Positions 33,870 to 45,150 of a DNA stretch of 64,000 nucleotides are shown here, in pieces; the stretch's first letter is position 1, and the number at the start of each line of letters is the position of its first letter. The stretch covers positions 19,146,154 through 19,210,153 of the forward strand of contig OV277874.1 of the NCBI GenBank assembly GCA_922989275.2, written 5' to 3'. Source of the DNA: Gari tellinella (lineage: Eukaryota > Mollusca > Bivalvia > Cardiida > Psammobiidae). The position numbers and the translations under genes are program-made. The notes under the pieces are model-generated. The model was not told where the DNA came from, ran no database searches, and saw only the letters and a program-made list of their open reading frames with translations.

Positions 33870-34999
33870 CTGTCAATAAAATAACACCTCTCTATTACAA
33901 CCACTTAATAAAGTTTAGTATTGGGGACAATTCTAATGAATAGTTTGCTTCTCACTCATTACAGCACCAACTCCTATGGTGTTACTACTCATTAGAATCG
34001 TCTCGAAGAGACGATTCTAATGAGTAGTGACACCATAGGGTTTGAAGCAGAAATAAAGATTTTAGTTTTTGAAATACTCCCCTTACCTGGAGCCCTGTTC
34101 AATTACTCACTACACATACATACCAGTAAAGATATGTTGAAAAAACTTCCCCAGTTTAGTTCTTTGCTCTTCAATCTATTCAGCACCAAATCCTATGGTG
34201 TTACTACTCATAGGAATCGTCTCGAAGAGACGATTCTAATGAGTACGACACCATAGGGTTTAAAGCAGAAATAAAGATTTTAGTTTTTGAAATACTCCCT
34301 TATCTAGAGCTCATGTTCTTGATCTATTAGAATGACGTGTATAGAGCAGGGCTCCAGATAAGAAATAAACAAGTTTTCCAACATTTTCTCCCTTATTTCT
34401 GCACTAAACTCTATGGTGTTACTACTCATTAGAATCGTCTTGAAGAGACAATTCTAATGAGTAGTGACACCATAGGGTTTAAAGCAGAAATAAATATTTT
34501 AGTTTTCGAAATACTCCCCTTATCTGGAACCCTGTTCAGCTACTCGCTACACATACATACCAGTAAAGAGATGTTGAAAAAACTTCCCCAGTTTAGTTCT
34601 TTGCTTCTCACACATTTCAGCATCAAATCCTATGGTGTTGCTACTAATTAAAATTGTCTCAAAGAGACGATTCTAATGAGTAGTGACACCATAGGGTTTA
34701 ATGCAGAAATAAAGATTTAAGTTTTCGAAATACTCCCCTTATCTGGAACCCTGTTCAGCTACTCGCTACACATACATACCAGTAAAGATATGTTGATAAA
34801 AACTTCCCCAGTTTAGTTCTTTGCTCCTGAATCATTTCAGCACCAAATCCTATGGTGTTACCACTCATTAGAATCGTCTCGAAGAGACAATTTTAATGAG
34901 TAGTGACACCATAGGGTTTAAAGCAGAAATAAAGATTTTAGTTTTCGAAATACTCCCCTTATCTGGAGCACTTTTCAATTACTCACTACACTTACATAC
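33870..34999. repeat. Composite array: E15 donor fragment alternating with MITE-B
   Basis: Fragments with CTTCCCCAGTTTAGTTCTTT and the donor region TACATACCAGTAAAG occur at about 34100-34169, 34537-34606 and 34755-34826; the native site is 34975-35047. MITE-B cores sit at about 33955-34095, 34170-34318, 34345-34530, 34610-34752 and 34830-34972. The step is about 215-220 bp (430 bp across the one gap). Confidence 0.9.
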
Positions 35000-35210
35000 C
35001 AGTAAATAGATGTTGATAGAACTTCTCCAGTTTGGTGCTTTGCTCGTGCAGTTTTTTAGGGTTCTTGCTGGACCCCTTCGCCCACTTGGCCCTTAGGTCC
35101 TTCACCGTGTTCTTACTGTCGGACTTCAGGAAGACTACTATAGGATAGAACTGGGCGAAGTTCAGCCGGTCTACATTGTGCGGGGTTACATCTATAAGGC
35201 AGTGCTTGCG
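35000..35210 (-). CDS. TJP1: ZO exon E15: GUK domain, C-terminal core
   Basis: Encodes [20 protein letters not shown] and then [20 protein letters not shown], finishing with [30 protein letters not shown] is the strongest ZO GUK signature. Acceptor ATATTTCAG. The donor is GTATGT at 34994-34999; the GTAAGT three to four bases further on would shift the frame away from E16, so GTATGT is preferred. The last 48 exon bases plus this donor are copied three times downstream, interleaved with MITE-B copies. Confidence 0.94.
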
Positions 35211-35459
35211 CTGAAATATACAACCAATCATTACCTATACACCCTCTTCCCCTATAAGCCTGTTTCTAATTTTGAGACATATGAATACTTAGTACATTAC
35301 CCCCCCATAAGTATGCCATTTTAAGCCTTTAAATAATTTCCTCCACTGAAGCAAACATTTCAAGAGTATACAATCATGTATGTGAATGAACCATAAGAAA
35401 TATTCTCCTAGCAGATAGTGGCTTAAAGCAGGCTGAACGCAAAGCAGAATGTGCCTTAA

Positions 35460-35995
35460 AGGGACTCGCAACCGGATGGTGTACTTGTCAAAATAAAATA
35501 AAATACTCAAATAAAAGCAAATTTGTGGCATTATTTGGCTTCTGACATTAAAAAAATATGATCAGTCCAAAAAAAGTCTCAAGAATCGTCACCGAATCTT
35601 AGATTTTTAGATATTTTCCATCGTTTTTCTATACCGACTAGTAGACGGTATAGTTGTTGTTGTTGCTTCTCTACACGGGCTCAGACATAAACACGAGCCG
35701 AATTACGAAGTTGTATGCACTTCGCTCGCTACACATTGAAATACGTTAAATCGATCCGAGATATACGGATAGTTCCGTGGTCCATTGGTCTAAGTGGTTT
35801 CCCCTATTTTGCCTTCTGTCCGCCAATGCCGGGCCCCGGGTTCGAATCCCACCAGAGACCAATATTTTTTTTTATTGAAATACATTTTTTTAAACAGAAT
35901 TTCTTATCCTAAACTAATTCTTTACCATTTATATAAGCGTTTGACACATATTTACAAATTACTATTTTTAATGCACCATCTGGTTGCGAGTCGCT
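35460..35995. mobile_element. TTAA-type element inserted in MITE-A hairpin loop
   Basis: Ends AGGGACTCGCAACCGGATGG and CCATCTGGTTGCGAGTCGCT. TTAA at 35456-35459 and 35996-35999 is the duplicated loop TTAA of the MITE-A stem (GTGCC and GGCAC resume on each side). It carries a tRNA-like segment. Confidence 0.85.
35772..35860 (+). repeat. tRNA-derived SINE-like segment
   Basis: A-box-like TGGTCTAAGTGG (35786-35797) and B-box GGTTCGAATCC (35839-35849), then a T-rich tail. Acceptor-stem pairing is poor, so this is more likely a SINE head than a working tRNA. Confidence 0.55.
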
Positions 35996-36382
35996 TTAAG
36001 GCACATTCTGCTTTGCGTTCAACCTGCTTTAAGTGGTCACACATCTTCAAAAGAAGAAACAGGCTATGGGGTAATGGGTCAAGTGGTTACCTATCTTCAA
36101 TACTAGAAACAGGTTATGGAGTACAGAGTTTATTACATGCCTAACATGGGGTATCTATTGAGTAATGGATTAATGTAATGCCTAAAGAAGAAGAGGACAC
36201 TGAATAAGACAAACTTAATAGCTTTATAAATATTTTTTCTCTCAGCCTGTTTTCATTGGTTTTGTAACGTGGCATCTCTTCAGCATACAAACCTTTTGAC
36301 ACTCTAACCTTGTTTGAAACAGAAATTTAGAAGATTCTAATTTCAAATGATGATGCATTTATGCGTGACTAAGGTTCAAAGA

Positions 36383-36633
36383 GTTAACCCTTTCCCCCAT
36401 AGAAGCGCCTTTTAGCGCATTCAGTTTATTCTTGTCCTGAAGAAATTAGTTCCAATTTATACATGCATAAATATGTTTAATACAAAATATTTTCTATATT
36501 CTAGCAGATGGTAGCTTAAAGCAGGCTGAAAGTAAAGCAGAATGCGCTTAAAGCGCATTCTGCTTTACTTTCAACCTGCTTTAAGTGGACACCTATATTC
36601 AATACTAGAGATATTCTATGTGGGAAAGGGTTA
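36383..36633. mobile_element. MITE-A variant next to E14 donor
   Basis: TTAACCCTTTCCCCCATAGA to TATGTGGGAAAGGGTTAA; stem AGCAGAATGCGC, loop TTAA. It ends two bases from the E14 donor hexamer. Confidence 0.85.
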
Positions 36634-36640
36634 AACTTAC

Positions 36641-36723
36641 TCTGTTGATAATTTCTTTAATTGCACCAAGTCTTATGATACCAGATCTTCCCTTCTTCTC
36701 ATCATCCACATGACTTTCACTCT
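36641..36723 (-). CDS. TJP1: ZO exon E14: GUK domain, middle
   Basis: Encodes SESHVDDEKKGRSGIIRLGA and then IKEIINR. The SGIIRLxxIKxII motif is diagnostic of ZO GUK domains. Acceptor TATTTACAG; donor GTAAGT at 36635-36640. A MITE-A variant (36383-36633) ends two bases past the donor hexamer, so the transposon begins almost at the splice site. Confidence 0.94.
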
Positions 36724-37063
36724 CTGTAAATACAAAACATAGTAATTATATATCATAATTAACCCATTATTCCATAAATACCAACTTTTTATGCCTTTAA
36801 TTTAATACTCAACTAAAGAGATTAGTTTCACTTTATGCAGTCATGAATATGTACTGTAAGAAATATTTATTCTAACCCTAGATGATATCAACTGTGATGC
36901 GTATGAAATTTATCTAACTGAGAAATCTCTGTAAATCATCGATAGGTATATATAAATAAATAATATTTAAAATCCAAACAGATTTAATATTCTATAAAGA
37001 GAAACATCAGACAGATTCAAAACTCTGGAATATACTATTTGACGTGTTGTCATGGTTACTTAC
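36724..37063. other. Intron E13-E14 contents
   Basis: A MITE-A left-end fragment (36762-36880), then a segment (about 36886-36950) whose reverse complement recurs near 57397-57455. Nothing coding. Confidence 0.6.
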
Positions 37064-37159
37064 GTGGTGATCTGAAGCTTTCAGGGTAGTCCCGTGACAG
37101 TCTTTCTCTTGCAACGTCTGCCATTGAGCCAAACACAACCACCGGCCTAACAAACCCAG
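37064..37159 (-). CDS. TJP1: ZO exon E13: GUK domain, degenerate P-loop region
   Basis: Encodes [20 protein letters not shown] and then [11 protein letters not shown]. In active guanylate kinases this segment holds the GxxGxGK phosphate-binding loop. Here it is [11 protein letters not shown] with no lysine loop, so no kinase activity is expected, as in other ZO proteins. Acceptor TTCTTTACAG; donor GTAAGT at 37058-37063. Confidence 0.94.
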
Positions 37160-37412
37160 CTGTAAAGAAAGAAGCCAGATTACAGATTGAACACAAAGAC
37201 AGTTTAATCATGATAACTCTAACTTGTACTGTACCATTTAACCATTACCCCTCCCCCTTCAATATTATTATACGAATTGACTCCCATTGCTGGTAATACA
37301 GTAAAACTTTGACATCTCGAACTCGGATAAATTGAACATACCCGTATTTTAAAGTTAAAACGTAGCTTAGCTTGGATTAACGTGGATTATACATTCTGCA
37401 TCTGTCTCTTAA

Positions 37413-37634
37413 CTCATTTAATGCGGGATACACTTTTAGGTGTACCTCTAGGCAAACAGTTTTGATCTCAGATCAGGCCCCACAATGTTGGGCCTGATCA
37501 GAGATCAAAACTGTTTGCTGCTAAGTCAATATTCTATCAGAAACTGCTAAAATCTTTTACAAATATTTGAGTTATACCCGCTGCAGACGACATTTTAAAA
37601 TGGCCGCCAAATATTACCCAGCATAAAATGGGTT
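37413..37634. mobile_element. Family H element
   Basis: TTAA at 37409-37412, start CTCATTTAATGCGGGATACA, end GCATAAAATGGG. Stem CAGTTTTGATCTCAGATCAG around GGCCCCACAATGTTGGGCC. Lies in the E12-E13 intron next to a partial family M copy (37302-37400). Confidence 0.75.
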
Positions 37635-37685
37635 ATCAAGGTATCCAAACTTTTAGGATTTTTATGGTGTAAGGTAACTACTTAC

Positions 37686-37736
37686 GTTCTCGGAGAATCA
37701 CTTGTTCGTAGGCAGGGAACTTGGTGTGGAGATGAG
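37686..37736 (-). CDS. TJP1: ZO exon E12: start of GUK-like domain (51 bp)
   Basis: Short exon coding HLHTKFPAYEQVILRE. FPAYExVxLRE is the conserved lead-in to the ZO GUK domain (FPAYERVVLRE in vertebrates), so the match is clear despite the length. Acceptor TGTTTTCAG; donor GTAAGT at 37680-37685. E11 ends with T and E13 begins with CT, giving Ser before and Pro after this segment. Confidence 0.92.
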
Positions 37737-38729
37737 CTGAAAACATACAAACATAACCATATAACAGAGAGAAAGAAAGCTATTCTTTCCCAATAAACAT
37801 GTCTACGCTAAAACTAGTATTTCCATTGCATACAGTTTCGGGCCAGAGCAGAAGCCGGGTTACAGGATCAGGCTCCAAACTGTTTGCCACATATATCAAT
37901 TGTCACAATTGTCAATAAGTGCTTTAGGCTAATATATGATAGGCAGGGCTCCAGATAAGGGTAGTTTTTCAAAAATAAAAATCTTTATTTCTGAATTAAA
38001 CCCTATGGTGTCACTACTCATTAGAATCGTCTCGAAGAGACGATTCTAATGAGTAGTAACACCATAGGATTTGGTGCTGAAATGGGTGAGAAAATGATTT
38101 GTTGAAAAAACTTCCTCTTATCTGGAGCCCTGATAGGATATAGTAAATAGATCTTATGGTAAATATTTATGCATGACTGAATAAAGTGTAACTTTTTACT
38201 TCGAGACAAAACGTTAATAACATTAGACATGTTGGTTGGTGAAGTTGGCATGACATCTGGATCCAAACTGTTTTCAACAATTATTGGTAACCTGTAGCAT
38301 GACGTATACATTAGACTGAGTTAACCCATTACCTCATAGCTTGTTTATAGTTTTGAAGACAAGTACTGGCCGATTAAGCATTCTGCTTTACTTTCAGCCT
38401 GCATTAAGCAAACATCGGCTAGAATATAGAAAATATTTCCTAAGGTACATATTAATAATTGTGAAAATTGGAACTATTTTCCTCAATGGATGAATAAACT
38501 AGAGGCGTAAAAAAGGTGTATATATGGGGTAATGGGTTAAGTATGAGATAATTGATAAACTTATATATATTTATATGCATACATTCATGTGATCTATAGA
38601 TATTTATGAGACAGATATCCATGTAATATATATATATCTATGTGACATATGTATATGATCAACAGATATTTATGAGACAGATATCTATAATATATATATA
38701 TATATATATAAATGAAGAAGGAACTCGAT

Positions 38730-38799
38730 GCTGTGGTGTAGTGGTTAGCATGCTGGACCGGCAATCCAGAGACCCGTGGTTCGATTCCCGGCCGCGGCG
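38730..38799 (+). tRNA. tRNA-like sequence (pseudogene or SINE head)
   Basis: Seven-base acceptor stem GCTGTGG/CCGCGGC forms with two wobbles, an A-box-like TGGTGTAGTGGTTAGC is present, and stem CTGGA/TCCAG encloses loop CCGGCAA (nominal anticodon GGC). B-box GGTTCGATTCCC is intact. Position 33 is C instead of U and the T-stem has mismatches, so it is probably not functional. ATATAT tracts flank it. Confidence 0.4.
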
Positions 38800-39867
38800 G
38801 CTGATTTTTCATAACGTCTTTTTCCGATATATATATATATATATATATGTATATCTATGTGACATATGTATGTGATCTAAAGATATTAATGAGACAGATA
38901 TCTATGTAATATATATATATATGTATATCTATGTGACATATGTATGTGATCTAAAGATATTTATGAGACAGAGATCTATGAAATATATATAATTTATGTG
39001 GCATGTGCATTGTGATACACATTTATTTGATATACATGTACTTGTGTGAAAGATTTTTATATGACAAAATTTTATTTTTTGGTATTATGTATACCATAAT
39101 GATCCTCAATATTGGGACAGATAAGCCTGAGCAAACAGTGTAGACCCTGATCAGACTGCATCTAAGGGAGCAGTTTGTGCTGTGTCTATACTGTTTGCCA
39201 TTCTCTTTGAATTTGTTAAAAATATAGGAGCCCTCTGATACAGGTCTTCATTATTTGCATAGGACAAGTGTACTCTCCACATGTACACTGATTGCCAAGG
39301 ACATGTACAGGCATTACTAGGATTCAAAGAGTTAAGCTAGAGAGCCATTATGATCATGCAAAGACATGCCCACATTTTGAGCACATTGAACTACTACAAC
39401 GTCTGCATTCCCATAAACCCAAGATCACAAAAAAAAGATGATTCTATAAAAAACTATGCATTTAATGATGGATACACTAAAACATGTGCAATAATCCTTT
39501 ACCCCATTTGACAACAAGAAAGCACTTAAAGGAAGTTCAAGTAAAGCAGAATATACATAAAGACATGCTGCTTTACTTTCAGCATGCTTTAAGCTCCCAT
39601 TTGGAAAGGAACTAAGGTTCTAAGGTTTCTAATTTAAAAAAGTATTTATAATGAGTCCAAAAGAGGATACTTCAGGAAGGAGGCAGCTTAAGCAAGAGAA
39701 AAGTAAAGCAGTAAGCTCCAATACTTTGGTCTTGCTTTAAGCAAACACCTTCCTTAGTAGTTGTTATAGAGAGGTATGACTGTTCATCTACAAGAGAGCT
39801 GAAATCATGCTTTGCTAAAAGCAAGTGTAGCAAATGATTTATATAATGGTGCAATGCTATACACATA

Positions 39868-40114
39868 CAGTCGAACTTCGATATCTCAAACTCGCTTAAT
39901 TCGAACTATCCAATTTGTCGACTCATGAATTGTATTATTTCATGCTCGGTTAAGTCGAACATACCCGTATTTCAAAGTTAAAGCGTGGCTAAGCCACGTT
40001 TTAACTTTGAAATACGGGTATTTTCGACTTAAACGAACATGAAATAATGTAATTCATGTGTCAAAATATCGGTTAGTTCGAGTAAAGCTAGTTCGAGATA
40101 TTGAAGTTCGACTG
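39868..40114. mobile_element. Family M MITE, copy M3
   Basis: TA on both sides (39866-39867 and 40115-40116); ends CAGTCGAACTTCGATATCTC and GAGATATTGAAGTTCGACTG; nearly full inverted repeat around AAAGCGTGGCTAAGCCACGTTT. Confidence 0.88.
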
Positions 40115-41843
40115 TAGCTATATATCTTGGTGAAAATGACATGTGTACCGTACTGATCCTTAAGTATTGGGAACAGAAAGGTGTGAACAAACTGAGAAGT
40201 CTGATCAGGGTCTACACTGTTTGCCATTCAGTTAGCACCTTTTTTTCCTATATTGCCAAGCAGGGCTTCAGATAAGAGGGGGTAAAATGAACAAATCAAA
40301 CATTTTCTCACTTATTTCAACACTTGCTCCTCACCATACCCTATATTGCTACTTATCATTAGAATCGTCTCTTAAGACACAATACTATAGGGTACAATGC
40401 AGATATAAAGATTTAAGTTTTTGAAATAAGCCCCTTATCTGGAGCTCTTGTCACCAAGTGCCCATTTTTCTATGAGTACCTTAATACAACAGAGCTCAAT
40501 ATAAAATAGTGATTTCAAAGTCTAAAATAAATTTATGTCAAATACCAAATCCTATGTTGTGACTACTCATTAGAATCAGCTTGATGAGACAATTTTAATG
40601 AGTAGTCACTACAAAGACTTAATGCAGATACTGTCCATTCTAGTGGCTAGTTGACACAGAGTTTACTAGAATGTGTATGTTGGAACCAAACTTTTACTGA
40701 TGTGACTTCACATAACCCCCTTAATATGATGATGATGGTGATGATGATGATGATTTTTGTGCATAGTGTATTATGCTTTAACCCATTACCTAATAGCCTG
40801 CATCTAATATTGAAGATAGGTGACCACTTAAAGTAGGTTGAAAGTAAAGCAGAATGTGCCTTAAGGAGCTTTCTGCTTTACTTTCAGCCTGCTTTAAGCT
40901 ACTTTCTTCTAGGATAAAGAAAATATTTCTTATGGTACCTATTCATGACAGTATAAAGTGGAACTATTTCCTTCAGTGGAGGAATATATTCAAGGCGTAA
41001 AAAGGCATATTTATTGGGTAATGGGTTAAGATTAATGCGTTCTACAAGGTATAGCCAGTGATTTATAATAGCAGTGACATGCTTATACGTCATATATCTG
41101 TAAAAGACAGTGGATACATCATGGTGTTTATGCTTTAAGAATACTGTGCTCTACATGGCGTAGCTAGTGATTGAATATGACAGCGACATGCTGATGCTAC
41201 ATGTCTATACTGTGCTCTACACGGCGTAGCTAGTGATTATATATTATGACAGCGACATGCTGATGCTACATGTCTGTACAAGACAGGTGGAAGGGCGTCA
41301 AGATGCACACTCACCCTTAGGATTGGCTATAAAAACAACAACAACCAGAGATAGACTCAATCACCAAAAGAGAGTATAAAACTAGGGCGTGTATAAAACC
41401 AGGGCTACTAAAAAGAGGGTGTATATATTTCCAATGTTTTTTCCTTTATGTCTCCACCAAACCCTATGATGTGACTACTCATTTGAAGTGTTGTTATCCC
41501 TTTACCTGATAGCCTATTTCTATTATTGAAGATATGTGACTACTTAAAGCAGGTTGAAAGTAAAGCAGAATGCGCCTCAAGGCGCATTCTGCTTAACTTT
41601 CAGCCTACTTTAATCTATCATGTGCTAGAATATAGAAAATATTCCTTCTAATATATATTCATGACTGATTAAATTGGAACTATTTTCTTCAGCGGAGGAA
41701 TAAACAGATTGCGCTAAAAGGCGCTTCTATTGGGGAAAGGGTTATGAGACAATTATAATGAGAAGTGATACCATAGGGTTTGATGGAGGCATAAGGATTT
41801 TAGTTTTTGAAATTCTCCCCTTATCTGGAGCTCTGTAAAACAG

Positions 41844-42074
41844 GGGCCCGTTTCATAAAACTTTGTATGACAAAAACGGTCGTAAGTCAAAACTTTAAAA
41901 TGCATTTCATTTCTGATTTCTCTATCTAATCCTGTCTTGTAACATCTTTTTGGAATCGTCTTTTCAAGACAATTCCAAAGAGATGTCACAAGACAGGATT
42001 AGATGAAGAAATAAAGTTAGACTTTTATAATGTAACTTACGACATCATTCATTGTACAAAATGAAACGGGCCCT
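41844..42074. mobile_element. Family G MITE, copy G3
   Basis: Ends GGGCCCGTTTCATAAAACTT and ATGAAACGGGCCC; stem GGAATCGTCTTTTCAAGACAATTCC. It sits next to a MITE-B end (CTTATCTGGAGCTCTG). Confidence 0.85.
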
Positions 42075-43252
42075 AGATCTCCAGATAAGGTGGATAATAA
42101 TATTCAAATATTAACTTTTTATTTCTCAACAGAACCCTATGTTGTGACCACTCATTAGAGTCGCCTCAAAGAGATGATTCTCATAAGGTCACAATGGAAG
42201 ATCTGGTGAAGGCACAAAGCAGAAAATGCTGTAAAGGTTCAGATTACCAACTTTTACCAGGAGCCTTGTGAATAATGTACTAGACTATATACAGGGACAC
42301 AGCATATCATGCTTAGCAAAGTGTTTTAATCCCCTTCACAGCCAACAAATAGTCATTTTAGTGCTGTATTAACCCTTGTGTTATCAAAATCATCAATAAA
42401 TATCGATATTTTACTTTCCTAAAAACATAGGAGGCATCCTTTGCCAGTAAGGTGCTTATGAAGGAGAAAGGGTTCATTCATTGGAGGTAGAAAATAGAAA
42501 ATGGTCCCAACACCAAAAAGATCAAGGCATTCAGAAGAAATATGATAAACAGGATCTGTCATGAGTCGTTCTTTGTGACAGGTTGATCTGAACCGAGTCT
42601 AGAATTGAAATGTTTTTAAGCAAGCCTTGGCAAGCTTAATAACTTTTCTATTGTAGACGAGGTTGAGATCAGCTTGTCTCAAAGATCGACGAGTGAAAGA
42701 TAATTTTTCTCATATAACCAACGATTTTCAGGTCTGTTAAGCAATAGACCTTTTTTGGAATAGTGACATCATCAAAGTGGAATAGAGGGACACTTTGGAA
42801 TAGAATGATGTCATCAAATTGATCTCCCAAATGTTGGAGACAAGGATATTCGTGGTTGTTGATTGCTATTGAAAATAGGGGTTGTTATGTGAGCAAAGGT
42901 TTTATCAGGTTATCTGAACTATTTACAATAGATACAAACAATGGTTCCTCGTATAAAACTTCTATAACCCATTACCCAATAAATACGCTTTTGATTTATT
43001 ATTACACTGAAGAAAATATTTCCACATTATACAGTCATTAATATGTAACATAAGAAATAGTTTCTATATTCAAGCAGATGGTAGCTTAAAGCAGGCTGAA
43101 AGTAAAGCAGAATGTGCCTTAAGGCACATTCTGCTTTACTTTTAACCTGCTTTTTATGGTCACTACTATTCAAAACTAGAAAAAGGCTATGTGGTAAAGG
43201 GTTAAAAGAGGTAAATTAACTTTTACCTGCTGTATAACTGTTAAATACTTAC

Positions 43253-43401
43253 AGAAGATCACATCCTCCCAATGGTCTTTGCTGAGTGACTTGGACCGTC
43301 GTGCAGCCTTACGCTTGAATAACGAGCCTCGCAGTCGTGACGGCGTATTCTCCTTATCTTCCTCTGTGTTAGACTGTGATGAGATCATCAATTGCTCCGC
43401 C
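43253..43401 (-). CDS. TJP1: ZO exon E11: SH3-GUK hinge (U5/basic segment)
   Basis: Encodes AEQLMISSQSNTEEDKENTP, then SRLRGSLFKRKAARRSKSLS and KDHWEDVIF. NRAEQL leads into the hinge that separates SH3 from GUK and carries regulatory contacts (calmodulin, occludin) in vertebrates. The RLRGSLFKRKAARRSKSLSK stretch is strongly basic. Acceptor TTATTTCAG; donor GTAAGT at 43247-43252. Confidence 0.94.
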
Positions 43402-43895
43402 CTGAAATAACCAAAAAGATTTTCTTTAAATAATCAAATGAAGGATGCTTAACTCTTTCTTCAACAGCTTATTTTTAAAGACAAGTGGATGGCAGTGATG
43501 GGGTAAGAAGAGCTTTCTGCTTTACTTTCATTCTCCTTTAACCCTTTCATGATAAAATTTATCATGAGGCTTTTACCCCTTCACAGCCATATTGTCGTCT
43601 GCAGTATCTTTAAAAAAAAAATAGATTTAAGGCAGTATCACTGACGTAAATTCAAAACAAGTAGCAAACAGTTTTGCTCTTTACATTTGCAAACAGTGTA
43701 GACCAAGATCAGAGGCTTCGTATAGGAGTCCTCTGATCTGGGTCTACACTGTTTGCTAATTTAGAGCAGTATTTATTGAACTACCCAGAATTCCAATTAG
43801 ACTGGTCCTTATAATATTTCGGTAGCTAAAAAGATCCCCAAGGGAACCAAATAGCCCCCAAGAGTTACATAAGTGTTGAAAGAGTTAACATATAC
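43402..43895. other. Intron E10-E11 contents
   Basis: MITE-like debris and a hairpin element (about 43674-43860) with stem CAGTGTAGACCAAGATCAGA. Nothing coding. Confidence 0.65.
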
Positions 43896-44118
43896 CTGTT
43901 TTTATTTGGAATAATGCCCTTCTGTGTCTCCTGATTATTTCTGCCCATCCTGACAGCGAGCCACGAGCCGACCACGCCCCGGAACAGCGTGTCTTTGATA
44001 TGGAAGATGTCTCCCTGGACAAATGACAGCTCCCCAGCTTCCTGCTGCTCGTGGTGGAAGTGCGTCCTGATGTAGAAAGAGTCCCCGGCCTCATGGCTGG
44101 TCATTATTCGATCGAAAT
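43896..44118 (-). CDS. TJP1: ZO exon E10: SH3 domain
   Basis: 223 bp coding [20 protein letters not shown] and then [31 protein letters not shown] and [18 protein letters not shown] and GIIPNKNR are invariant hallmarks of ZO SH3 domains. Acceptor TTATTTTCAG; donor GTATAT at 43890-43895 (AG|GTATAT, non-consensus at +4 and +5). Phase 2 out joins E11 to give Arg. No insertion or frame break is seen. Confidence 0.96.
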
Positions 44119-45150
44119 CTGAAAATAAGAATGACAATTGATTACAATAAATTTGATTTGATTTGTTATGATTTTACAATAAAATTCTGTTATTATAATC
44201 AAACAAAATAAGGCTATCTGGTTTAACCTTTCTCAAGCTATAGTATTAGCATATCTTTAAGTCTTTGAAAACAGTGTAGACCCAGATCAGACAGCTCCTA
44301 AAGGAGCTGTCTGATCAGGGTCTGCACCGTTTTCTTATGGGATATATGTAGCATGTGTTTGCCCCAATTCCTGGAGAAAAAATTCATATTTTAAAAGCAA
44401 TAGGTAAGATGATAGATGTTCATAGTGGGCAGAGTCTTACAATTTGATGTCTGATCAGAGTTAATTTGGTGTCTGATCAGAGTTAATTTTGGTGTCTGAT
44501 CAGAGTTAATTTGTTTTTGGTGTCTGACCAGAGTTCAAAAAAAATAAATTTGGTGTCTGATCAGAGTTAATTTGGTGTCTGATCAGAGTTAATATTTTTG
44601 GTGTCTGATCAGAGTTAATTCGGTGTCTGGTCAGAGTTAATTTGGTGTCTGATCAGAGTTAATTTGGTGTCTGATCAGGCTCCAAACTATTTGCCCCTCA
44701 AGACTTCCAAAAAAAATCTCAAAACTCTCAAGAGCTTGTCATTTATTACATTTTTTGATTTGCGTTTGATTTTGTTTTTTTCATTTTACCCTTTACCCCA
44801 TAGCTTGTTTCTAGTTATGAAGACAGGTGATCATTATTTAACCCATTACCTAACAGCTTGTTGCTAGTCTTGAAGATGGGTCATCACTTAACCCATTACT
44901 CAATAGCTTGTTACTAGTTTTGAAGAGGGTCATCACTTAAAACAGGTTTAGAGTAAAGCAGAATACACCTTAAGGCATGCTTAAGGTTGCTTTAAGCTTT
45001 TATCAGCTCGGTTAAGAATAATGTATCTTTTACTGAAAAGAATCATGATTATAAATCAGAATCACTTCATTGTCTTTAAACAGGAAAGAAATTCATCTTC
45101 TCCGCTGTACAATGTATATGCTGGCTATTGGTCTACCTGTTATACCTTAC
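44119..45150. other. Intron E9-E10 contents
   Basis: Hairpin element (about 44265-44340; stem GTGTAGACCCAGATCAGACA), a minisatellite grown from a MITE-D arm (44440-44690), MITE-A left-end fragments (44785-44995). Confidence 0.7.
44440..44690. repeat. Minisatellite derived from MITE-D stem, about 22-bp unit
   Basis: Ten units of GGTGTCTGATCAGAGTTAAT, the last running into GGTGTCTGATCAGGCTCCAA, which is the right arm of the MITE-D hairpin. Confidence 0.85.

Larger units (their letters stand above)
35211..36640. other. Intron E14-E15 contents
   Basis: A MITE-A (about 35297-36085) split by a TTAA-type inverted-repeat element (35460-35995), then a MITE-A variant (36383-36633). Confidence 0.75.
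37737..43252. other. Intron E11-E12 contents
   Basis: Degenerate MITE-D (37770-37925), MITE-B (37944-38132), MITE-A (38321-38540), an ATATAT-rich tract with tRNA-like insert (38540-39010), C-type fragments (39120-39335), family M3 (39868-40114), MITE-B (about 40262-40450) and MITE-A (40779-41030). Then a two-copy local repeat (41070-41290), MITE-A variant (41500-41745), family G3, a B relic (42080-42265) and MITE-A (42965-43204). Positions 42300-42950 show nothing recognised. Confidence 0.7.

Noticed and set aside
33538..33904. Two frames rich in Thr/Pro or Asn/Ser next to E16
   Set aside because: They are translations of the minisatellite running into E16 in wrong or unspliced frames.
34990..34999. 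GTAAGT as E15 donor
   Set aside because: Using it adds four bases and shifts E16 out of the ZO-like frame; GTATGT fits.
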